A DNA stretch of 64,000 nucleotides, taken from NCBI RefSeq assembly GCF_029784155.1, contig NC_073693.1, positions 225,013,094 through 225,077,093 on the forward strand, read 5' to 3'. The position numbers and the translations under genes are program-made. How positions within the stretch are numbered: position 1 is the first letter of the stretch; every line of letters begins with the position of its first letter. Below the pieces are notes generated by a model, which worked only from the letters and a program-made list of their open reading frames with translations, did no database searches and was not told where the DNA came from. This document shows positions 57,653 to 64,000 of this stretch, one piece after another. This stretch comes from Uranotaenia lowii. Lineage: Eukaryota > Arthropoda > Insecta > Diptera > Culicidae.

Positions 57653-59626
57653 ATGTCGGATGAAACTTGGAGGATGGTCGATGATCGGAGAAAGGCGAAA
57701 GTCGGAATTGAGCAGGCATGTACCGGGTCAGCCAAAGCAGCCGCCCGCTTACGATATGCGGAGCTGGAAAAGGCAGTTGAACGAGCTTGTAGACGAGACA
57801 AGAGAGCCTGGACAAACTCCCTAGCCGAAGAGGGGGAAAGAGCCGCCGCCAATGGAGATATCCGATTACTTTATGACATTTCTCGCCGCCTCAGTGGTGC
57901 AAGGACTAATGCAAGAATGCTGCTGAAAGACCGAGCAGGTCAGTTATTGACCGATCGAACAGATCAGCTCAAACGATGGACTGAGCACTTCGAACAACTC
58001 TTCCGAGTCACGAATAGCGATGGCCAACAGAACCCGCAGCTTGAAGCGCCAGCAGTAAGTCGCATAAATGGCGTCAACTCGGAAGCGCCCTCGCTGGCTG
58101 AAATAGAAGCGGCAATCAAAAACATGAAATCCAACAAAGCACCTGGGATCGATTGCATCCCTGCTGAAATGCTGAAAGCCGACCCTGCCCTATCAGCACA
58201 AATGTTGCACCATCTTTTCGCTGACATCTGGGATACTGCAACATTCTCGGCCGACTGGATGCAGGGTATCCTCGTAAAGGTCCCGAAGAAAGGAGACCTG
58301 ACAGAGTGCGGTAACTGGCGAGGCATAACGTTGATCTGTACAACCCTCAAAGTACTCTGCAAAGTGATCCTGAACAGGATCCAGGAGAAAATCGACGCTA
58401 CACTCCGACGGCAACAAGCTGGATTCCGATCCGGACGATCATGTGTGGACCACATCACAACGCTACGAATCATACTGGAACAAATCAACGAATTCCAGGA
58501 TTCTCTTCTGCTGGTGTTCGTTGATTTCGAAAAAGCCTTCGACCGACTTAATCATGAAAACATCTGGGCGGCTCTAAGGCGACGAGGGGTCCCAGAGAAA
58601 CTAGTCCATCTCATCGAAGCACAATACGAGGCATTTTCGTGCAAGGTCTTGCACGACGGTGTCTTGTCCGAACCAATCCCGGTAACTGCTGGAGTGAGAC
58701 AAGGATGTATCTTATCACCGCTACTTTTCCTCATCGTAATGGATGAGATTCTGACTGGATCGATCGACTGTTCACCGAACCGAGGATTGCCGTGGAATCC
58801 TTTAACAATGGAGCAGCTGAACGACCTTGACCTGGCTGACGATATTGTTTTGCTCGCCCAAACACAACCGGACATGCAGAGCAAACTCGACGACCTCACC
58901 GAAAGTTCCAAGGCAGCAGGTCTTAAAGTCAATGTCGGAAAGACCAAGTCGATGGAGATCAACACAGGAAATCCCTCCAGTTTCATGGTAGCTGGGCAAC
59001 AAGTTGAGAAAGTGGAGTGCTTCCAGTATCTTGGTAGCCAGATAACGCCTGATGGTGGTACCAGAAAAGATATCGAAACCCGGATCAGAAAGGCCCGATT
59101 TGCGTTTGCGAGTCTCCGAAACATCTGGCGGTCACGCCAGATCTCTCTACGAACAAAAATCCGAATCTTCAACTCAAACGTCAAATCCGTATTGCTGTAC
59201 GGGTGCGAAACTTGGTGCACATATGCGGTGACGACGCGAAAACTGCAAGTATTTGTAAACCGCTGCCTGCGGAACATCATCCGCGCTTGGTGGCCTGGCA
59301 ACTGGATCTCGAATGAGGAACTACATCGCCGGTGTCATCAAAGGGCGCTAGAAATCGAGATTCGGGAACGTAAGTGGAGATGGATTGGGCACACGCTGCG
59401 AAAAGATGAAAACGAGATTTGCAGAGAGGCCCTCGACTGGAATCCAGAAGGTCATCGAAGAAGAGGCAGGCCCAGAAACTCGTGGCGGCGAAGCCTAGCC
59501 GCTGAAATCCGAACTGTCGACGAGAATCTTGACTGGGACCAGGTGAAGTCGCTGGCTCCGGATCGTCAACAGTGGAGATCTTTTACCACGGCCCTATGCA
59601 CCGGAGGATCGGCGCGGGATCATTAA
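57653..59626 (+). CDS. RTE-type reverse transcriptase, 657 codons
   Basis: The frame MSDETWRMVDDRRKAKVGIE runs to ALCTGGSARDH without interruption. RT motifs in order: NKAPGIDCIPAEML near residue 165, VPKKGDLTECGNWRGITL, LLVFVDFEKAFDRLNHE near 288, AGVRQGCILSPLLFLIVMDE near 350, the catalytic LADDIVLLAQ near 395, and VGKTKSMEINT. The C-terminal part has YGCETWCTYAVTTRKLQVFV and GHRRRGRPRNSWRRSLAAE, a common tail of RTE-like proteins. The true N-terminus is the endonuclease region upstream, now in other frames because of two shifts. The frame itself looks functional, implying a young copy. Confidence 0.93.
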   Translation: MSDETWRMVDDRRKAKVGIEQACTGSAKAAARLRYAELEKAVERACRRDKRAWTNSLAEEGERAAANGDIRLLYDISRRLSGARTNARMLLKDRAGQLLTDRTDQLKRWTEHFEQLFRVTNSDGQQNPQLEAPAVSRINGVNSEAPSLAEIEAAIKNMKSNKAPGIDCIPAEMLKADPALSAQMLHHLFADIWDTATFSADWMQGILVKVPKKGDLTECGNWRGITLICTTLKVLCKVILNRIQEKIDATLRRQQAGFRSGRSCVDHITTLRIILEQINEFQDSLLLVFVDFEKAFDRLNHENIWAALRRRGVPEKLVHLIEAQYEAFSCKVLHDGVLSEPIPVTAGVRQGCILSPLLFLIVMDEILTGSIDCSPNRGLPWNPLTMEQLNDLDLADDIVLLAQTQPDMQSKLDDLTESSKAAGLKVNVGKTKSMEINTGNPSSFMVAGQQVEKVECFQYLGSQITPDGGTRKDIETRIRKARFAFASLRNIWRSRQISLRTKIRIFNSNVKSVLLYGCETWCTYAVTTRKLQVFVNRCLRNIIRAWWPGNWISNEELHRRCHQRALEIEIRERKWRWIGHTLRKDENEICREALDWNPEGHRRRGRPRNSWRRSLAAEIRTVDENLDWDQVKSLAPDRQQWRSFTTALCTGGSARDH

Positions 59627-60041
59627 GTAAGTAAGTAAGTAAGTAAGGTGTGGTACGCTATCCCGGTGAGAACGTGCCAAAAGCTGGTGGATTCGATGCC
59701 GAACCGCGTGCGAAAAGTGATGCGTAATAAGGGTTATACCACCAAGTACTAACCCTGCAAATCAATCACGGTATGAATTTCCTTTTTTTTAAATGTTTTT
59801 TACCATGAATTCTAAAGCGGTCCTATTTTAGGTCGCGTTATTTGAGTCAGTAAAAATGCTTAAAACACATTTTTAAATAAAGAACAATTGTTTTAACTAC
59901 GGATGATTTTAATTTCTTCGAAGAATGGAATTTACAATTTGTAAATGGTTTGATGCACTTAAATGGATTTTTTTTTCTCAAAGTTTTGCCACTTTCGGTT
60001 TTGGATTGAGCTGTGGTCCTATTCTATTGTCCGACACTGTA

Positions 60042-60697
60042 TGTGGTGCCTTCAAGGAAAATCAAGGGTTTTCTCCCAAGAAGAAGTTCTAAAATGGGCG
60101 CAGCACCGTTCTAGTTTATATTGGTTGTATCAATGTATCATAGTACTTGGCGCAAATAATTTTTCCAAATTTTTCAGATTTTGTACTTTTTCTGCAATTG
60201 ATTTTCCTGTACCACATTCAAATTTAAAATATTTTCGGTAAATCGCACTCAAAATAATGTTGATTAATAGTTAACAGAGCATTACTTAATTTTTGACGTA
60301 AAATCAATCAAATCGTATCAAACCCAAACATGGATTAACTTATTCAATAACTTGTTTAGAATTTTTTAATTTCTCATCAATTTTTGCTTATTCAAATGAT
60401 CAAAACTTTTAAGCGATCGTTATTCATGTATATTATGATTAAATAATAAACAAGGCACAAGTCAACTCTTAATGTTTCTAATCAAATGGGGGAAGTCGTT
60501 ACATGAATCTTTCAATTAAAATTGCTAAAGAATTAACATTTGTGATACCAAAGAATTTAACGTTGCTCCTAATCCTGAAAACACCAAGCGCCGAGCGAAT
60601 TTTCCTGTTAGACAACGGTTTGTAGGACGTTCAATGATTTCGAAACGCTGATGGTTGGTTTATTAACTCCGTAATAGAATTTGTTCATACAGGGTTG
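60042..60697. other. No recognisable feature
   Basis: AT-rich DNA to the right of the Tc1 element, with nothing coding recognised. Confidence 0.35.
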
Positions 60698-61060
60698 CCT
60701 TCCAGTATCATCAATAACTTTTTAAATGTTTAAATAAGTTACATACTTTCTTCGGTAAATTTGCTGTACGTAAAAAAATCGCATTTTTTGGTGGTCTTGG
60801 TTTTTTTTAAAAGTATAACGCACTTTCTGGACGATTTAAATAAAAATCGATCGATAAAATAAAAAAGTATATTAGCTGCTAAAAAAATGTAAATCGATTT
60901 TTTTTTATTTTTTAATGTAAAGTTTGTAACCTAAACAAAATTTAAAAAATATAAAACTCATATGTTTAGTGTAATATTTCTGAATCAAAATTTTCTTATT
61001 ACGGAATTAAAAAAATAGGACTTTTTTTTTTTCAAAAATCGACCCAGTGCGACCTCTGTT
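60698..61060. repeat. Inverted repeat partner B (pair with 52653-53010)
   Basis: Contains atcaataactttttaaatg, actttcttcggtaaatttgc, gcactttctggacgattt and ends aaaaatcgacccagtgcgac plus ctc, the reverse complement of the block at 52653-53010 with many small differences. Confidence 0.65.
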
Positions 61061-61472
61061 TGTACGTACTAAATGAAAAAACTAATATTTATTGTTCAAA
61101 CAAAAGGGAATGTTTCGGATAAAAATATGTAAAGAGTATTGAAAGAAATAAACAGAAGCAATCAAAACTTGATTAAGTAGAAATTATGAATGTATTATAA
61201 TTACATAGCTTGATTCAGTATGTATTGTAAACGTACATAAAAAAGGCACAGTTTCATGATAGCGTAACATCGATACAAAAAGACTTTAAATTCAGTTTAT
61301 CAATACGGAAAAAACATTAATTTTACTTATTCTACAATGGACCAGTTAAAAAATTTGTACTATCAAATTCACAGATTAAAAGAGCAAAATACAGAAAAAG
61401 TTTTGAAATGTTTACAAAACAGTACATTTTTTAAGTTTGGAAAAAACGATAAATGGGACTTATCTAATCGCG
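61061..61472 (-). other. Probable 3' untranslated region of the zinc-finger gene
   Basis: This stretch follows the TAA stop of the zinc-finger protein on the minus strand. A minus-strand AATAAA-type signal (plus-strand tttatt) occurs near 61087. It is AT-rich with no frame of its own. Confidence 0.4.
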
Positions 61473-64000
61473 TTAGTTTTCAGTATCCGCGTGTTTTCTT
61501 TTCTTTCCGGGCCTCACGATGACATCGCCATTGGCGTCCCTATGTTTTTCGTGCGATATCTCGTGAGCTAGCAGATGATCGGCCCGACAGTATCCCTTGC
61601 CGCAGTACTTGCAGTAGATCGGTGGCTGCCCGTGGTGCAGAATCCAGTGCCGATCCCGATCCTTCAGGTGAACGTACTTCTTCGGGCAATCGCTGCACTG
61701 AAACTTCTTGGCTTCCTCCGAGTGTTTCGATTCGTGCTCTTGTAGTTTAGGTTCCGTGGCGTAGCGTTTGCCACAGGTGCCGCATTCGAACGGTTTCGGC
61801 TCGCTGTGGTACGATGTGATGTGCTGCTTTAGGCTTCCCTTTCGACCGAAAGATTTCTCGCAGGGGGCGCAGTACCAGCCGGTGTTGTAGTTGACGTTGG
61901 ATTTTCGTGGTTTCCGAGTGGCACCGCCGTTCGCCGCTTCCGAGCTGGGTGCTTCGTTTGCGATCATTGGTTGGTCGGAATCCGGTGCAATCGAGGGTAC
62001 CATCTTTTCGTACATTTCTTTGACCGGATAGAAGGCGGCGCTTCCGTTGTTGCTGAGGCAGTAGCTTTTGTGGATTTGCACCACTTCGGCTGCGGATTTG
62101 TTTGGTTCGGTTTTAGGTTCGAGCTGTAGGTTGTCGGCAATGATTTCGAAGCAAGGGATTCCACCAGTTTGTTCACGTTGAACGATGCGGTATTGACCGG
62201 GAGAAGCTGACACCGATGGCTTAGCGTCGACTTTTTCGGCCGATGATTCAACGTTGGATACGTTTGCTGCGATTGGGACGATGGAGCTGGTGCTAGGTTG
62301 AGGTTCTGGCGTGTTTGTCTTCAAAGTCAAAGTAGCCGGGTTCGCCGAAGTGGAGCCCAGCAAATTGATCAAACTGCTTTGATTTACCGTTGAAGCCATC
62401 ATCTGCGGTTTGGGTTGTATCACGTGGTTCATCTTCTGCATTTTAAGTGGAGGTTGTAGGGAGACCTTTTGTGCGGTGACAGGATTGAACAGAGTTTGTT
62501 GGTTTGAAATGTGAATTTTTTGTAAGTTGTTTGTTACGGTCTGCGATTTGCTTGGTATGCGAACGATGGGGATCGATCGATTTTTGAGATTTACAGTTGT
62601 TGGCACAACCGCTGGCGAGATCGAATTCGGTTGAATGATTATAGAGCTGGAGCCGTTTGAGATGGATAAAGTTTGTGGCAATATTTTGCGTACTGGAATT
62701 AATTTCTGAGCAGCTTGTACGGATGACGCTGGGATTTGGATCGTCGGATTCTTTTTTTTAATTGGTTCGGTGAGTGGGTTCTGCGTAGACAATTTTGTGG
62801 ATTTTGGAAGATTGTTCTGATTCTTGTCCTTTACTGTGGTATCCAGTGATTTGAGAATTACCACGCCATTAGGAATTTCAACTGTGACTAGATTTGTGCC
62901 GGGCTTTGTGCTAGAAACAAACTGTTCAAAAACGCTATTTGGAAAGGCTTGTTTCAGTTGGTTGAGCGTTTCGACACTTATGACACTAGTTTGAGTTTGT
63001 TGCTGATGCACCTCATTCGCGGAAGAAAAATTCGCTCCAGAGTTCACCGGAAGTTGCTGTCGGTCTGATTGCACCTCCCTTTGTGATTGAGTTTCCGATT
63101 GTGGACCCTTTGATAGATCGATTGGTTGAAGTGGAACTATCTCTTCGTTTTGATGCTCTGAAAAGTTACTTGGTTGATTTACCATACCATTATCAGGCGG
63201 GGCAACGTAAGGATTGTGGAACTGCGGTGGGTTGAGGAACAACACATTTTCATAATTGATCATTTCTGGTTCGGTGGCAATAGGTGAGTTGTTTTCGTTT
63301 ACCACAACAGGAATTTCTGGCATTGCAGCTTCGTTGCTCTGCTGTAGATTATACAGCTCTTTTATCAAACTCAAGTGTTCCGCAGACATATTGGTTTGCT
63401 CAATATGAGCTAATTGAGCGGAAATCGAAAAACACTGTTCATCAACTTCACTTGGTATTGGACTAAGTAACGGCTGAGGGCTTTGTACTGAATTTTCTGG
63501 CATACCATTCTCGCTATAAGAAACCGTTGAATTTACTTGTGCAATGTCCGTTATATTTTGCAAAAAATTACTATGAAATGTTTGCACAGGTTGAAGATAC
63601 GTGGCTTCGTGTCCCAAAAGAGATTGCACTGTCATCGAAGGATATTCTTGTTTCACTGTGCCTGCGACGGCTGTTGATTCATTAAAAACTACCTCATTGC
63701 AAACCGGTTGCATTGCAAACTCCGTGGAGGGTGAGTGACTAGCTGGTTTAAACTCTTGCTCTCCGGTTAGCTCCTTCATTACACTTTCTATGTCCTCTGG
63801 TGAAAGGATCCTGCACATATCTCGCAGCATATTCGTCTGTTCTGGCGAGTCGTTGAACAAATCTTGCGGTTGTTCGTCAGGCATATTGCCGTGCGAGCTG
63901 CTTCGGTATTGCACGATATTGCCGTACTGGTTGTTGCACTGATTGTTGTACGTTTCTGAAGGAACTGATGCATTGTTTACCACAATAAATTTGGGGCATG
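61473..64000 (-). CDS. C2H2 zinc-finger protein, N-terminus beyond the window
   Basis: The minus-strand frame is uninterrupted from the window edge to a TAA at 61473, at least 836 residues; the residue usually taken as a start at 63983 is GTG, and the frame remains open to 63999, so the real start or a splice acceptor lies outside. The long N-terminal part is rich in Gln, Asn, Ser and Thr (for example DIESVMKELTGEQEF), typical of activation or interaction regions. Near residues 703-812 come four C2H2 fingers: CAPCEKSFGRKGSLKQHITS, CGTCGKRYATEPKLQEHESK, CSDCPKKYVHLKDRDRHW and CKYCGKGYCRADHLLAHE. A basic tail GKKRKH may be a nuclear signal. It is likely a DNA-binding transcription regulator. 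The orthologue is not recognised with certainty. Confidence 0.93.
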   Translation of the reverse strand, partial: CPKFIVVNNASVPSETYNNQCNNQYGNIVQYRSSSHGNMPDEQPQDLFNDSPEQTNMLRDMCRILSPEDIESVMKELTGEQEFKPASHSPSTEFAMQPVCNEVVFNESTAVAGTVKQEYPSMTVQSLLGHEATYLQPVQTFHSNFLQNITDIAQVNSTVSYSENGMPENSVQSPQPLLSPIPSEVDEQCFSISAQLAHIEQTNMSAEHLSLIKELYNLQQSNEAAMPEIPVVVNENNSPIATEPEMINYENVLFLNPPQFHNPYVAPPDNGMVNQPSNFSEHQNEEIVPLQPIDLSKGPQSETQSQREVQSDRQQLPVNSGANFSSANEVHQQQTQTSVISVETLNQLKQAFPNSVFEQFVSSTKPGTNLVTVEIPNGVVILKSLDTTVKDKNQNNLPKSTKLSTQNPLTEPIKKKNPTIQIPASSVQAAQKLIPVRKILPQTLSISNGSSSIIIQPNSISPAVVPTTVNLKNRSIPIVRIPSKSQTVTNNLQKIHISNQQTLFNPVTAQKVSLQPPLKMQKMNHVIQPKPQMMASTVNQSSLINLLGSTSANPATLTLKTNTPEPQPSTSSIVPIAANVSNVESSAEKVDAKPSVSASPGQYRIVQREQTGGIPCFEIIADNLQLEPKTEPNKSAAEVVQIHKSYCLSNNGSAAFYPVKEMYEKMVPSIAPDSDQPMIANEAPSSEAANGGATRKPRKSNVNYNTGWYCAPCEKSFGRKGSLKQHITSYHSEPKPFECGTCGKRYATEPKLQEHESKHSEEAKKFQCSDCPKKYVHLKDRDRHWILHHGQPPIYCKYCGKGYCRADHLLAHEISHEKHRDANGDVIVRPGKKRKHADTEN

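Larger units (their letters stand above)
56244..59646 (+). mobile_element. RTE-type LINE, near full length, 13-bp target duplication
   Basis: The element lies between two copies of ggtgtggtacgct (56231-56243 and 59647-59659), inside the Tc1 transposase. It has a 5' leader of about 400 bp, an endonuclease region, a reverse transcriptase region, and a short tail of repeated TAAG (59626-59646) in place of poly(A), as known for RTE-type elements. Two frameshifts separate the endonuclease from the RT. Copies at 984-1527 and 34022-35245 belong to the same family. Confidence 0.92.
55328..59751 (+). pseudogene. Tc1-type DD34E transposase, inactivated and interrupted
   Basis: The N-terminus MGRAQQCTEVQRAIIRNLYK begins a paired-like helix-turn-helix (KSQREIADYLGRSKTF). 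After a frameshift near 55540 come SVSSRTVQRRLAEKG and the catalytic core. The first catalytic position reads LWSHETKVNLIG, where family members have SDE, so Asp appears replaced by His. FQQDNDPKHTAK and SPDLNPIENLWE supply the second Asp and the Glu with 34 residues between. Further damage: frameshifts near 55890, a TAG after VKKWF and a TGA after VDVME. The LINE at 56244-59646 then splits the C-terminus, which resumes as IPVRTCQKLVDSMPNR. It is non-functional. Confidence 0.9.
54920..60039 (+). mobile_element. Tc1-type transposon split by an RTE LINE
   Basis: The left end cagtgtcggataatagaata plus ggacc and the right end ggtcctattctattgtccga plus cactg are inverted copies with minor change. 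TA borders both (54918-54919 and 60040-60041). Without the LINE (56244-59646) and one copy of its target duplication the element is about 1.7 kb, the usual Tc1 size. It encodes a broken DD34E-type transposase. Confidence 0.9.

Noticed and set aside
58552..59301. Long minus-strand frame opposite the RTE reverse transcriptase
   Set aside because: It is the antisense shadow of the real RT frame and shares its coordinates.

Overview
This is a eukaryotic, AT-rich, repeat-dominated window with spliced genes and no bacterial organisation. The repertoire points to a dipteran with a large genome, most likely a culicine mosquito: RTE-, LOA- and R1-type LINEs, a BEL/Pao retrotransposon, Tc1/mariner, hAT-like and Harbinger-like DNA elements, tRNA-derived SINEs, and very long intron-like spaces. 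The species cannot be fixed from the sequence alone. There is one 500-N scaffold gap (35433-35932).

Host-gene content is sparse. The only long intact host-type reading frame is a C2H2 zinc-finger protein on the minus strand at the right edge (61473-64000), still open at the window end. Short candidate exons with good splice sites lie at 50832-51041, 24007-24088 and 21340-21468 on the minus strand, and at 8063-8123 on the plus strand. A back-to-back acceptor/donor at 6840-6890 looks like a recursive-splicing ratchet point. Most of the remainder reads as intron or intergenic DNA filled by transposons.

Layout. 1-6 kb: fragments of an RTE-type and an R1-type LINE, a diverged repeat family, and a 915-bp TA-flanked MITE. 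6-8.6 kb: GC-richer possible 5' region, candidate first coding exon, and a SINE with an 18-bp target duplication. 8.65-10.25 kb: a 1.6-kb near-complete palindrome flanked by TA. 11.8-13.0 kb: non-autonomous element with CCGGGAAAA-rich ends. 15.56-18.30 kb: a decayed transposase element interrupted by a hAT-like MITE, itself interrupted by a SINE. 22.77-23.46 kb: an element carrying a small spliced gene. 24.30-29.79 kb: a 5.5-kb hAT-like element with a perfect 8-bp target duplication and a nested transposon. 30-33 kb: three copies of a second SINE. 34.0-35.2 kb: RTE copy with a 12-bp target duplication. 36.1-39.6 kb: decayed BEL/Pao pol. 41.46-45.83 kb: nearly intact LOA-type LINE between 191-bp direct repeats. 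47.8-49.7 kb: second copy of the 24-30 kb hAT family, holding a Harbinger-like MITE and a SINE. 51.7-52.1 kb: a heptanucleotide minisatellite. 53.31-54.00 kb: second mini-gene element. 54.92-60.04 kb: a Tc1 element split by a near full-length RTE LINE. 61.5-64 kb: the zinc-finger gene.

The most unusual observations are two. First, two TA-flanked elements of 692 and 693 bp share the same layout (short intron of 84 or 82 bp, stop codon, AATAAA signal) and a related last exon. Second, the LOA LINE is flanked by 191-bp direct repeats that abut both of its ends, far longer than usual LINE target duplications.
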